A stretch of 64,000 nucleotides of DNA from Chryseobacterium taichungense (GCF_900109935.1 NZ_FOBV01000012.1:29674-93673); one strand, 5' to 3'; numbered from the stretch's first letter, positions 51,437-60,411 are shown. A program made the numbers and translations. The notes: a model not told the origin generated them from the sequence alone.

Positions 51437-53701
51437 CTACTTGAGTGTAAATCTCACCTTGGTTTTGATAGCATCAGAAGAATTTCCAATGAGTGCTTCA
51501 AAATCTCCGGGTTCTGCTACCCAGTCGTGTTTACCGGCATCGAAGAAACTTAAGGCAGTTTTATCAATCGTAAAAGTCACTTCTTTTTCTTCTCCAGGAT
51601 TCAGAAATACTTTTTCAAAACCTTTCAACTCTTTTGTAGGTCGCTGAACAGAGGATTTCAGATCGCTGATATACAATTGTGCTACTTCGGCTCCCGCTCT
51701 TTTTCCTGTATTTTTAACAGTAACCGTAAAAGTGATTTTGTCGTCCTGAGACATCTCTTTTTTATCCGCTTTTGCTTTTCCGAATTCAAAAGTAGTATAG
51801 CTCAAACCATGTCCGAAGCTGAATAAAGGCTTGATCTTTTTAGTGTCGTGCCATCTGTAACCCACCAAAATACCTTCGTTATACTTGATATTGATAGGAT
51901 TTTTCTGATCTTTTCCTTTCCCAGCTGCCAGTTCTTCTTTATTACCCGGATATTCACCCAGTTGATGAGCGGCGTTGTCTTCAAGTTTTACTGGGAAAGT
52001 AAAAGGTAATTTACCGGAAGGGTTGACATCACCAGCTAACACTGCGGCCAGGGAATTTCCGGCTTCTGATCCTAGATACCAGGCCTGAACAATGGTAGGA
52101 ACTTCATTTACCCAAGGCATCGCAACAGCGTTTCCTGAAACGAGTACCACTGCCAGATTTTTATTGGCTTTAGCCAACGCTGAGATTACATTATCTTGGT
52201 TATATGGTAGCCCGTAGCTTTTTCTGTCATTGCCTTCACTGTCCTGAAAATCAGCTTTATTTAGTCCGCCTACGAATATTACATAATCTGAAGACTTCGC
52301 CAAGGCTACAGCTTCATTCAAAAGAGCTTCAGGAGAACGATCTTCCTTCAGGTTCTGTCCTGATTTCACGCCGTTGTACTCGCCGCCGATATCTCCTACG
52401 TAGCCTCTTGCATACTGTACATCAGCTTGTTTTCCAAATCTTGCTTTGATCCCGTCTAGAGGAAGGGTTTCATATTTAACTTTTAAAGAAGAGGAGCCTC
52501 CGCCTACAGTCATGATTTTGATGGCATTTTCACCGATAACAGCAATTTTTTTAGCTTTATTAATATCAATCGGAAGTACATTTCCCTGATTTTTTAGCAG
52601 GACAATGCCTTCTTCACCAATTTCTTTAGCGACTGCTTTATGTTCTTCAGAAGCAATGTTTCCAAAAGGTTTATTTCTGTTCATTGTCGTCTTGTAAGCG
52701 AGACGCAGAAGTCGTGTAACTTTATCATCAAGTTCCTTAGTTCCAACTTTTCCTTCTTTAATCAATTTTAAATAAGGCTGTGCCAGATAATAACTGTCAT
52801 AGGCATTGGAATGTCCTTCTGATAAGCCGTTTGTCCAGCTCCCGAACTCGAGGTCAAGACCATTGTGGATCGCTTGTTCTGTATTATTGACAGCGCCCCA
52901 GTCTGACAATACAACACCTTTATAGTTCCATTCTTTTTTAAGAATATCATTAAGGAGATATTGGTTTTGGCTGGCATATTGTCCTTTATACATATCGTAT
53001 GCGCCCATAATTGTCCATGAATCTCCCTCTGTCACAGCTGCTTTGAATGGCGGAAGATAGATTTCGTATAATGTCCTGTCGTCAATGATCACATTACTCG
53101 TATGGCGGAACATTTCCTGATTATTTAAAGCGTAATGTTTTACGGAAGTCGCCACGCCATTTGACTGGACACCTTTAATATATGGAACTACCATCTTTGA
53201 TGTTAAAAAAGGATCTTCCCCCATATATTCAAAGTTTCTTCCATTTAGAGGAGTTCTGTAAATATTAACTCCAGGTCCCAGAAGAATATCTTTTTTTCTG
53301 TAACGGGCTTCCTCACCAAGCGCTTTACCGTAATTCCATGACATATTTTTGTTCCATGTTGCGGAAAGTGCCGTAAGCGCAGGGTAGGCGATGATAGAGT
53401 CATTGGTCCAGCCTGCCTGGTCCCATTCGTCCCATTTTACTTCAGAACGAACACCATGAGGACCGTCGGTCGTCCAGAATTCCGGAATTCCCAATCTTGG
53501 TACACCAGGAGAACTGAATTTCGACTGTGCATGAAGCATCGCAATTTTTTCCTCAAGTGTCATTTTGGAAAGAGCATCCTGAATACGCTGTTCAACAGGT
53601 TTTGATTCGTCTAAATAAACGGGAATTGCTTTGGTATTTTGAGCCATATACGAAGCAGAAATTATAGTAAATAAACTTACAATGGCGGTTTTCTTTAACA
53701 T
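51437..53701 (-). CDS. bglX: Glycoside hydrolase family 3 beta-glucosidase (BglX-like)
   Basis: 754 residues. The start at ATG 53701 gives a signal peptide (LKKTAIVSLFTIISASYMAQ). The N-terminal TIM barrel includes TTDGPHGVRSEVKWDEWD and the nucleophile Asp in KGVVLSDWGAVNN (about residue 285). The second domain has GEEGIVLLKNQGNVLPID, and a C-terminal fibronectin-III-like domain ends the protein. It removes terminal beta-linked glucose from oligosaccharides, probably in the periplasm. No type IX sorting tail is seen. Confidence 0.92.
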   Translation of the reverse strand: MLKKTAIVSLFTIISASYMAQNTKAIPVYLDESKPVEQRIQDALSKMTLEEKIAMLHAQSKFSSPGVPRLGIPEFWTTDGPHGVRSEVKWDEWDQAGWTNDSIIAYPALTALSATWNKNMSWNYGKALGEEARYRKKDILLGPGVNIYRTPLNGRNFEYMGEDPFLTSKMVVPYIKGVQSNGVATSVKHYALNNQEMFRHTSNVIIDDRTLYEIYLPPFKAAVTEGDSWTIMGAYDMYKGQYASQNQYLLNDILKKEWNYKGVVLSDWGAVNNTEQAIHNGLDLEFGSWTNGLSEGHSNAYDSYYLAQPYLKLIKEGKVGTKELDDKVTRLLRLAYKTTMNRNKPFGNIASEEHKAVAKEIGEEGIVLLKNQGNVLPIDINKAKKIAVIGENAIKIMTVGGGSSSLKVKYETLPLDGIKARFGKQADVQYARGYVGDIGGEYNGVKSGQNLKEDRSPEALLNEAVALAKSSDYVIFVGGLNKADFQDSEGNDRKSYGLPYNQDNVISALAKANKNLAVVLVSGNAVAMPWVNEVPTIVQAWYLGSEAGNSLAAVLAGDVNPSGKLPFTFPVKLEDNAAHQLGEYPGNKEELAAGKGKDQKNPINIKYNEGILVGYRWHDTKKIKPLFSFGHGLSYTTFEFGKAKADKKEMSQDDKITFTVTVKNTGKRAGAEVAQLYISDLKSSVQRPTKELKGFEKVFLNPGEEKEVTFTIDKTALSFFDAGKHDWVAEPGDFEALIGNSSDAIKTKVRFTLK

Positions 53702-53811
53702 AAGAAGCCTTTTTTTGATTGAAAACAAAAATAGGAAATTATTTTATTATCTCAAATTGAGAAAATACAATTTTAAGAAAATGGTTATTTCTGACTATTT
53801 ATCTAAAAAAA

Positions 53812-53839
53812 AGACACCATTTCAATATTGAAATGATGC
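53812..53839 (-). terminator. Terminator of the metNIQ operon
   Basis: On the minus strand GGCATCATTTC pairs with GAAATGGTGTC (two G-T wobbles) around AATATT, followed by eight T. Confidence 0.8.
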
Positions 53840-53901
53840 CCAAAACATACATATAAATAAAAGTAAATGACAGAATTTTAAATCAATATCATATTATATT
53901 T

Positions 53902-54711
53902 TCAGTTCCATCCTTTGATAGCGCCACCTTTAAATATTTCTTCAGCTTTTTTCGCCACCTCATCAGACTCATACGCTTTGACAAATTTTTTCACCTTTTC
54001 AGAATTTTTATTATCCTCTCTTGAAACAATGACATTTACATACGGAGAATTTTTATCTTCTTTTAAAATTCCCTGCTTTTCGGTATCAAGTCCGGCTTGT
54101 GCAGCAAAATTGTTATTAATGATCGCCAGTACGACTTCTTTGTCATCGAGTACTCTGGGCAGTTGCGGAGCCTCGATTTCAAGAATCTTCAACTGTTTCG
54201 GATTGTCGATGATGTCAGTAACTTTGGGTAATAAGCCTATACCGTCTTTTAGTTTAAGCAAACCGTTTTTCTGCAGCAGCAATAATGAGCGGCCACCGTT
54301 CGTCGGATCATTAGGAATTACGATGGTGCTGCCGTTCTGCAGCTTACTGATATCTTTTATTTTTTTGGAATAAGCCACAATAGGATAGACGAAAGTGTTT
54401 CCTACAACTGCCAGTTTGTATCCCCGCTGTTTTGACTGTTCACTAAGATAAGGAACATGCTGAAACGCATTGACATCAATATCTCCGTTGTGTAACGCTT
54501 CATTGGGAACGACATAATCATTAAAGGCAACAAGTTCCACCTCAAGGTTGTATTTTTCTTTTGCTACTTTTTTCGCAGTTTCTGCAATTTCCTGTTCTGG
54601 TCCTGAAGTGATACCCACCTTAATGTAATTCGGATCCTCTTTTTTTCCGAAATTGCAGGATGATAATATTATTCCTATGGTCAGTAAACCAAAAATCTTT
54701 AATTTTTTCAT
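53902..54711 (-). CDS. metQ: Methionine ABC transporter substrate-binding lipoprotein
   Basis: 269 residues, NlpA/MetQ family. Lipoprotein signal (IFGLLTIGIILSSC), then YIKVGITSGPEQEIAETAKK, VVPNEALHNGDIDVNAFQHV, PYL, and VIPNDPTNGGRSLLLLQKNG. It captures methionine outside the inner membrane and delivers it to MetI. It lies 177 bp downstream of metI in the same orientation. Confidence 0.93.
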   Translation of the reverse strand: MKKLKIFGLLTIGIILSSCNFGKKEDPNYIKVGITSGPEQEIAETAKKVAKEKYNLEVELVAFNDYVVPNEALHNGDIDVNAFQHVPYLSEQSKQRGYKLAVVGNTFVYPIVAYSKKIKDISKLQNGSTIVIPNDPTNGGRSLLLLQKNGLLKLKDGIGLLPKVTDIIDNPKQLKILEIEAPQLPRVLDDKEVVLAIINNNFAAQAGLDTEKQGILKEDKNSPYVNVIVSREDNKNSEKVKKFVKAYESDEVAKKAEEIFKGGAIKGWN

Positions 54712-54888
54712 TGTTAATTTTCAAATTTAATGGTAAAAAAGCGAAAATCACGGAACGTTTTAATCTCAGGGTATTCCGGAAATTCGCCCTTTACCATAGG
54801 GTGACAAAGAATAACAAAGCCACCACACTATTTCACATTCACATTATATTTTTAAGAATAATTTACTCTTGTTATTTCATTTGTAGAT

Positions 54889-55545
54889 TCAACGATGATC
54901 AAACCTTTTAGCCAGCCGGTCACCAGAAAACTGAATAATAAACACAATTCCCACAAGTAAAGCCAGAACGAGATTCATAATGACCGCATCATAACCGATA
55001 TAACCGTATTGATAACCGATCTGGCCCAGTCCGCCTGCTCCCACAGCGCCTCCCATGGCTGAATAGCCCACCAATGTGATCAAGGTGATCGTTGTATTAT
55101 TTATCAAAGAGGGAAGTGCTTCGGGAAGCAAAATTTTCCGAATGATCTGCATCGGATTTGCTCCTAATGCCCTGGCTGTTTCTATGAGCCCTTGAGGAAC
55201 TTCAAGCAGACTGTTCTCAACAAGTCTCGCAATAAAAGGTGCAGCCCCAATACTGAGCGGAACCAAAGCTGCATTTACACCGATAGATGTTCCCACCAGA
55301 CTTCTCGTAAAAGGAATCATCCAGACAATCAGAATAATAAAAGGAATAGAACGGAAGATATTGACCAATACAGATAAAATTCTATGATAGATCACATTTT
55401 CCAGTAGTTGTCCTTTTCTTGTCAAAAACAAAAGAATCCCGACCGGAAGACCTAAAACAAATCCGAAAAAACCGGATGCAAATGTCATAAAAACCGTTTC
55501 CCAGACTCCTTTTGATAAAAGAGAAATTACTGTATTACTAAGCAT
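54889..55545 (-). CDS. metI: Methionine ABC transporter permease
   Basis: 218 residues with five membrane segments. The EAA loop contacting MetN is ETARALGANPMQIIRKILLP. Typical MetI sequence: RSIPFIILIVWMIPFTRSLV, GYSAMGGAVGAGGLGQIGYQ. It overlaps metN by 8 bp. Confidence 0.95.
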   Translation of the reverse strand: MLSNTVISLLSKGVWETVFMTFASGFFGFVLGLPVGILLFLTRKGQLLENVIYHRILSVLVNIFRSIPFIILIVWMIPFTRSLVGTSIGVNAALVPLSIGAAPFIARLVENSLLEVPQGLIETARALGANPMQIIRKILLPEALPSLINNTTITLITLVGYSAMGGAVGAGGLGQIGYQYGYIGYDAVIMNLVLALLVGIVFIIQFSGDRLAKRFDHR

Positions 55546-56566
55546 AACCTCTTACTCTGTTTTGAATTTTATTCTGGTTGAAATAATAAATGGCCTGCTG
55601 ATTTTCCTCCTGTTCGCCCTGAAGCTGCAAAAGAAGTTTGCCAAAGTTGGCTTCTCCCAGATACTCTACATCTGCTTTCAACAGCTTGTAAGGAATTTTA
55701 TATTTATCATATACAATGGATAGCAGCTGTTCAACAGAGATCTCTTCATTTACTTCCACTTCTACAAGAGGGAATAATCCGTCCTGTGGTTCTTTCTGTA
55801 GTTTTTTGTTCAGTTCTTGCGGCATATTCATAGCTCCTGAGTTTAAAAATTGTTTAATGATCGGGTGATCTTTTTGTGAGATAATTTCATTTAAAGTTCC
55901 TTTTGTAATGAGTTTGCCGTTATCGATAACAGCAACATGGTTGCATACTGTGCGGATCACTTCCATCTCATGCGTTATCAGCAGTATCGTAATGCCGAGC
56001 CTCTGGTTGATATCTCTCAACAGCTGCAAAATCGACAGTGTCGTAGCCGGATCCAGTGCACTTGTTGCCTCATCACAAAGGAGAAGATAAGGATCATTGG
56101 CAAGTGCCCTTGCGATGGCAACTCTTTGTTTCTGGCCTCCTGAAAGACTTTTCGGATAATCGCCGGCTTTATCTTCCAAACCTACAATTTTGAGAAGCTC
56201 GCTGACTTTTTTTTGAATTGCTGTTTTATTCACACCATCCAGTTCCAGGGGAAGAGCAACGTTTTCAGAAACCGTTCTTGAGGAAAGAAGGTTAAAATGC
56301 TGAAAGATCATGCCTATTTTTTTCCGTTCTTTAGCCAATTCCCTGGATTTTAGTTGGGTAAAATCTTTTCCGTTAATTATTATTTCTCCCTCATCAGGTC
56401 TTTCAAGCAGATTTACCGTTCGGATCAATGTACTTTTTCCTGCTCCGGAAAAACCTATGATTCCTACGATATCACCTTTTTCGATGCTCAGACTGATCTT
56501 ATCCAATGCTTTAAAGGACTGTTTTTTCTGATGAAAGGTTTTTGAAATATTTTTGATCTCTATCAT
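55538..56566 (-). CDS. metN: Methionine ABC transporter ATP-binding protein
   Basis: 342 residues. Walker A GFSGAGKSTLIRT, Q-loop IFQHFNLLSSRT, signature LSGGQKQRVAIARAL, Walker B LLLCDEATSALDPATT, and a C-terminal NIL domain (about 265-335) that binds methionine and inhibits transport. First structural gene of the metNIQ operon. A leader-peptide ORF and terminator precede it. Confidence 0.95.
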   Translation of the reverse strand: MIEIKNISKTFHQKKQSFKALDKISLSIEKGDIVGIIGFSGAGKSTLIRTVNLLERPDEGEIIINGKDFTQLKSRELAKERKKIGMIFQHFNLLSSRTVSENVALPLELDGVNKTAIQKKVSELLKIVGLEDKAGDYPKSLSGGQKQRVAIARALANDPYLLLCDEATSALDPATTLSILQLLRDINQRLGITILLITHEMEVIRTVCNHVAVIDNGKLITKGTLNEIISQKDHPIIKQFLNSGAMNMPQELNKKLQKEPQDGLFPLVEVEVNEEISVEQLLSIVYDKYKIPYKLLKADVEYLGEANFGKLLLQLQGEQEENQQAIYYFNQNKIQNRVRGYA

Positions 56567-56587
56567 TTTTAAGATTCTTCATTAAAT

Positions 56588-56619
56588 AAAAAAAGGCTTT
56601 ACAACGTGGTAAAGCCTTT
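56588..56619 (-). terminator. Attenuator terminator in front of metN
   Basis: On the minus strand AAAGGCTTTAC and GTAAAGCCTTT form a perfect 11-bp stem around CACGTT, followed by seven T. It lies between the leader peptide stop (56644) and the metN start (56566), so read-through is required for metNIQ expression. Confidence 0.85.
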
Positions 56620-56643
56620 AAAATATGTCATATAAAAGTAAGG

Positions 56644-56742
56644 TCAGTCACCACAATGCTCTATTTCAGGCATACAGCAATACATCATCATATGATTGAT
56701 GGTATGCTGACTGATGAAAATATTTTTCAAACCTGTATTCAT
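56644..56742 (-). CDS. Met/Cys-rich leader peptide of metNIQ (32 aa)
   Basis: ATG 56742 to TGA 56644, 32 codons. It has three consecutive Met codons at 18-20 and then Tyr-Cys-Cys-Met (MMMYCCM), plus another Cys near the end. A -7 element lies 26 bp upstream and the metN attenuator 25 bp downstream. Ribosome stalling at Met codons when methionine is scarce would plausibly prevent terminator formation. A 7-nt pairing is possible between TCAGTCA (56708-56714) and TGACTGA (56644-56650) at the stop codon. The attenuation mechanism is inference; the ORF and terminator are seen. Confidence 0.7.
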   Translation of the reverse strand: MNTGLKNIFISQHTINHMMMYCCMPEIEHCGD

Positions 56743-56768
56743 TGTTTTTTATATTCTGCTTACGGTTG

Positions 56769-56776
56769 CAAATATA
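56769..56776 (-). promoter_or_regulatory. TATATTTG -7 element of the metNIQ leader transcript
   Basis: Exact TAnnTTTG match on the minus strand, 26 bp upstream of the leader-peptide ATG. Confidence 0.6.
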
Positions 56777-56793
56777 ATATATTAATCTTCATT

Positions 56794-56814
56794 AGTCCAC
56801 TAAAAAAGTAGACT
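56794..56814. promoter_or_regulatory. Palindrome AGTCCACT-N5-AGTAGACT in the metNIQ promoter
   Basis: An 8-bp inverted repeat with one mismatch, centred about 28 bp upstream of the -7 element, where -33 would lie. A candidate operator for a dimeric regulator. Confidence 0.45.
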
Positions 56815-56977
56815 TTTTAAGAAATAGTTTTAAATTTGTTTTTAATAGGTTGATTTTTAGATTTTTATTTTTTTTACTAAATGAAACGTTTTCGTAACCT
56901 AATTATGAAATTTGAAAATTTACTTTCAGAAACATCATTTATTAAACTAGTTAAATGTGCAGGATTTTATAACAGGC

Positions 56978-56985
56978 TACATTTG
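56978..56985 (+). promoter_or_regulatory. TACATTTG -7 element of the VOC dioxygenase gene
   Basis: TAnnTTTG match 19 bp upstream of the ATG at 57005, which supports that start. Confidence 0.5.
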
Positions 56986-57004
56986 TCATATAAAATTAAA
57001 CAAC

Positions 57005-57934
57005 ATGAATAATAGAATTTTAGGTCTGCACCATATCACAGCGATTGCAGACAACGCAAAAAGAAACTTAGATTTTTATACCCGTGTTTTAGGAGTAAGA
57101 CTGGTAAAGAAAACCGTAAACTTTGATGATCCCGGAACATACCACTTTTATTTCGGAAACGAAGAAGGGACACCGGGTACTATTCTGACATTCTTTCCGT
57201 GGGAAGGAATAGGAAAGGGAACCAACGGGACAGGACTGGCAACACATATCGGTTACTCAGTTCCAAAAGGAAGCCTTGATTTCTGGAAAAGCAGACTTCA
57301 ACAATTTAATGTTAATGTGAAAGAAAGTGAAATATTCGGTGAAAAGCTGATTTCATTTAAAGATCCGGACGGTCTTCAGCTTCAGTTTATCGAATCTTCA
57401 ACAGACGACAGAAAAGTATGGACAACAGATGACATTAAAGAAGAAAATGCATTGAAAGGTTTTCATAATGTAACACTTACATTGAAAAAGGCAGAACCTA
57501 CGATTAAAGTTTTAACGGATATTTTCGGTTATGAATTAAATAAACAGGAAGGTGAAAGATATCGTTTTGCAACGGATGCGATAGAAACAGCAAATATCGT
57601 TGACATTATCGAGAATGATAAATTATTAGCAGGAAGAAACGCTGCAGGAACCAACCACCACGTCGCTTTCAGAGTAAAGGATGATAATATTTTAATGGAA
57701 TTCCGTGAAAAAGTTCTTTCTGCAGGCCTCAATATTACGCCTAAAATTGACAGGGATTACTTCTATTCACTTTATTTCCGTGAACCGGGCGGAGTTTTGT
57801 TCGAAATTGCAACAGACAATCCGGGATTCACAGTAGATGAACCGTTAAATGAATTGGGAACAAGCCTAAAGCTTCCAAAACAGCACGAAGGATTACGCGA
57901 AAAAATAGAAGAAGTGTTGCCGAAGTTATCATAG
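57005..57934 (+). CDS. VOC-family ring-cleaving dioxygenase, MhqO/MhqA-type (copy 1)
   Basis: 309 residues with two VOC modules. MNNRILGLHHITAIADNAKR and LGVRLVKKTVNFDDPGTYHF begin module 1; GFHNVTLTLK begins module 2. Metal ligands of the glyoxalase/extradiol fold are expected at His of LHHITA, His of NHHVAF and Glu of PGGVLFEIATD. Related proteins in Firmicutes (mhqO) act against methylhydroquinone-type quinones. The start at 57005 is chosen by the -7 element and the conserved N-terminus. Confidence 0.85.
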   Translation: MNNRILGLHHITAIADNAKRNLDFYTRVLGVRLVKKTVNFDDPGTYHFYFGNEEGTPGTILTFFPWEGIGKGTNGTGLATHIGYSVPKGSLDFWKSRLQQFNVNVKESEIFGEKLISFKDPDGLQLQFIESSTDDRKVWTTDDIKEENALKGFHNVTLTLKKAEPTIKVLTDIFGYELNKQEGERYRFATDAIETANIVDIIENDKLLAGRNAAGTNHHVAFRVKDDNILMEFREKVLSAGLNITPKIDRDYFYSLYFREPGGVLFEIATDNPGFTVDEPLNELGTSLKLPKQHEGLREKIEEVLPKLS

Positions 57935-57967
57935 ATCATGACCGATCTTTGCCAAACCAAGTATCTT

Positions 57968-58030
57968 AGTAATAAGTAATAAGTAATAAGTAATAAGTAA
58001 TAAGTAATAAGTAATAAGCAATAAGCAATA
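57968..58030. repeat. Heptamer tandem repeat (AGTAATA)x7 + (AGCAATA)x2
   Basis: Seven perfect AGTAATA copies from 57968, then two AGCAATA, between the first VOC gene and the GNAT gene. Each repeat brings a TAA, so it is not coding. Length changes would alter the spacing between these genes. Confidence 0.85.
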
Positions 58031-58072
58031 AGCTATTAACTATAAACTATCAACCAACAACAATAAAAAATT

Positions 58073-58369
58073 ATGGAAACAACGAAAGTAATTTTAGGAA
58101 ACGTACGAGGAGAAATACAACTTTTTTCAGACGACAACAAAGCAGGAAAAATGGATATATCGGTAATGGGAAACAAACTAACCGTTTATCACACTGAAGT
58201 TAGCGAAGAATACGCAGGAAAAGGCTTTGCCAAAATATTATTGGATAAGCTGGTTTCTTACGCCAGAGAGAATGATCTTAAAATTGTTCCGTTGTGTCCA
58301 TATGTTCATGCCCAGTTCAAAAGAAACCCGGAATTGTACAATGATGTCTGGTTTAAAGAAGAAAACTAA
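58073..58369 (+). CDS. GNAT-type N-acetyltransferase (YjdJ-like)
   Basis: 98 residues, the short single-domain GNAT. KMDISVMGNKLTVYHTEVSE precedes the acetyl-CoA loop YAGKGFAKILLDKLVSYARE, then KIVPLCPYVHAQFKRNPELY. The substrate is unknown. It lies between two paralogous VOC dioxygenase genes and is probably co-expressed with them. Confidence 0.85.
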   Translation: METTKVILGNVRGEIQLFSDDNKAGKMDISVMGNKLTVYHTEVSEEYAGKGFAKILLDKLVSYARENDLKIVPLCPYVHAQFKRNPELYNDVWFKEEN

Positions 58370-58410
58370 AAATTTTAATTAGCCTCAACCTCAACCTTAA
58401 TCTTAACCCC

Positions 58411-59364
58411 ATGGCACTCATCACAGGACTTCACCACGTTACAGCCATTACCGGCGACGCACAGGAAAATATAGACTTTTATACCGGAGTATTAGGACTT
58501 CGGCTGGTAAAAAGAACCGTAAATTTTGATTATTCCGATGTCTATCATTTTTATTTTGGAGACGAATTCGGAACTCCCGGAACCATTATGACGACTTTTC
58601 CGTACGGAAAAGGATTGGTCAACGGAAGGCACGGTAAAGGAATGCTCAATACAACGGCGTTTTCCGTTTCAATGGATGCGCTGGATTATTGGATGAACCG
58701 CCTGAATCAGTTTAACATTCCTTTTAAACAGCCTCAGCAAAGATTCTCAGATGAAGTTTTTATTTACCTCGAAGATTTTGATGGACTTGGTTTGGAGCTT
58801 GTTTTTAATAATAAAGATGAACGGAAAGGATACGACAACCATTTTATCCCGAAAGATTTTGCCATTAAAGGAATTCATCATGTGGAAATCTGGTTAAATG
58901 CTTACGAAAGAACGGCCGCCCTTCTTACGACTCAGATGGATCATCAGCTTATCGCTGAAAGTTCAGACCGTTTCAGATATGCGGCAGAGGATGCACCCGG
59001 AAAATATGTAGATCTTGTCTGCACTCCGAATGCCCTGAAAGGTCTTGCCGGAAGAGGTACCGTACATCATGTTGCCTTTGCAACTCCTGATGCGCAAACC
59101 CAACTTGAAATGATCGAAAAACTGAATAAATTCGGGCTGGAGCATACCGAAGTAAAAGACCGGAAGTATTTCACATCCGTATATTTTAAAGAGCCTGGAG
59201 GTGTTTTATTTGAAATTGCCACTTCAGGACCTGGGTTTGATGTTGATGAGGAATTGGCATCTTTAGGTGAACATTTAAATCTTCCTCAACAGTTTGAAGA
59301 GAAAAGAGAACATTTGTTGGAAGTTCTCCCGAAATTTAATTATCCAACAGAAAAATACAGATAA
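58411..59364 (+). CDS. VOC-family ring-cleaving dioxygenase, MhqO-type (copy 2)
   Basis: 317 residues, a clear paralogue of the 57005 gene: ITGLHHVTAITGDAQENIDF, LGLRLVKRTVNFDYSDVYHF, GIHHVEIWL, VHHVAFATPD, PGGVLFEIATSGPGFDVDEE. The serine esterase gene follows 3 bp later, so they are co-translated. Expected to open oxidised aromatic rings or act on quinone adducts (inference from family). Confidence 0.88.
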   Translation: MALITGLHHVTAITGDAQENIDFYTGVLGLRLVKRTVNFDYSDVYHFYFGDEFGTPGTIMTTFPYGKGLVNGRHGKGMLNTTAFSVSMDALDYWMNRLNQFNIPFKQPQQRFSDEVFIYLEDFDGLGLELVFNNKDERKGYDNHFIPKDFAIKGIHHVEIWLNAYERTAALLTTQMDHQLIAESSDRFRYAAEDAPGKYVDLVCTPNALKGLAGRGTVHHVAFATPDAQTQLEMIEKLNKFGLEHTEVKDRKYFTSVYFKEPGGVLFEIATSGPGFDVDEELASLGEHLNLPQQFEEKREHLLEVLPKFNYPTEKYR

Positions 59365-59367
59365 ATC

Positions 59368-59988
59368 ATGGCCCATATTTTAGATATAAAAACAGCAGGA
59401 AAACCATTGAATGAAGCAGAAAAAGCTTTAATCATGATTCACGGAAGAGGTGGAAGCGCGCAGGATATTCTGAGTTTATCACAATATTTAAATGTAAAAG
59501 ACTACGCATTGCTTGCGCCTCAGGCAACCAAAGGGAGCTGGTATCCTTTTTCCTTTATCGCTCCGGTTGAACAAAACGAACCCTGGCTTTCTTCAGCAGT
59601 GGAAACCATTGGTAAAACCGTGGAAAAAGCTTTAGCTGAAGGAATTAAACCTGAAAATATTTACTTCTTCGGATTCTCACAGGGTGCCTGTCTTACGCTT
59701 GAGTTCCTAGCAAGAAATGCACAGAGATTCGGGGGTGCTGCAGCCATTATCGGTGGCGTAATAGGTGAAAAGATTAACCGTGAAAATTATCATGGAGATT
59801 TTGCACAAACTCCTGTTTTCCTGGGAACCAGCAATCCCGATTTTCATGTTCCGGTAGAAAGAGTGTATGCCACGGCAAATATTTTCAGGGAAATGAATGC
59901 CAATGTGACCGAAAAAGTATACCAAAATTTCGGACATTCTATCAATCAGGAAGAAATTGAACTGGCAAATTCATTAATTTTTGTATAG
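59368..59988 (+). CDS. Alpha/beta hydrolase, MhqD/phospholipase-carboxylesterase type
   Basis: 206 residues. MIHGRGGSAQDILSLSQYL (oxyanion region), nucleophile Ser in FFGFSQGACLTLEF, Asp in GTSNPDFHVPVERV and His in NFGHSINQEE complete the triad. The family hydrolyses short carboxyl esters. Linkage to VOC dioxygenases is the same as in the Bacillus mhq loci. Confidence 0.88.
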   Translation: MAHILDIKTAGKPLNEAEKALIMIHGRGGSAQDILSLSQYLNVKDYALLAPQATKGSWYPFSFIAPVEQNEPWLSSAVETIGKTVEKALAEGIKPENIYFFGFSQGACLTLEFLARNAQRFGGAAAIIGGVIGEKINRENYHGDFAQTPVFLGTSNPDFHVPVERVYATANIFREMNANVTEKVYQNFGHSINQEEIELANSLIFV

Positions 59989-60063
59989 GCAAAAAGATAA
60001 TGGATGAACAGATAATAGTTTAATGAGAATTATTATAATGCTCTTAATTTAAACTTAAAAATC

Positions 60064-60411
60064 ATGAAAATCACAAAAATATTTAGCGATGAAAAAGGAG
60101 AATCTCATTTTGAAGATATTGAAATTGCTTTAATAGATCAGGGAGAAATAGGATTTTTATCCGAAGATGTAGAAGTTAAAAAGTTACAGTTCAGGAAAGT
60201 TTCCGCAGATTACGATTACGATTTTCATCATGCTCCACAAAAACAGTACATTATACTTTTGGATGGAGGTGTGGAAATAGAAACATCCCTGGGTGAAATC
60301 CGTCAGTTCCAGACCGGTGAAATTCTTCTGGTAGAAGATACAACAGGAAAAGGGCATAAAACCAAAAACCTGGAAAAGAGAGAAAGAACCTCATTATTCA
60401 TACATTTGTAA
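60064..60411 (+). CDS. Cupin-like small protein
   Basis: 115 residues. The beta-rich core with FHHAPQKQYIILLDGGVEIE, FQTGEILLVEDTTGKGHKTK is a cupin-type barrel with candidate metal ligands His, Gln/Glu and His. It probably completes the quinone detoxification cluster. A 75-bp gap separates it from the esterase gene. Confidence 0.75.
   Translation: MKITKIFSDEKGESHFEDIEIALIDQGEIGFLSEDVEVKKLQFRKVSADYDYDFHHAPQKQYIILLDGGVEIETSLGEIRQFQTGEILLVEDTTGKGHKTKNLEKRERTSLFIHL

Noticed and set aside
56588..56742. SAM or other known riboswitch upstream of metN
   Set aside because: The 5' region is short and dominated by a clear leader ORF and a terminator; no conserved multi-stem aptamer layout was recognised.
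57968..58030. CRISPR array
   Set aside because: The 7-bp units are perfectly contiguous with no spacers and no cas genes are present. The same holds for the 21-bp units at 17.5 kb.
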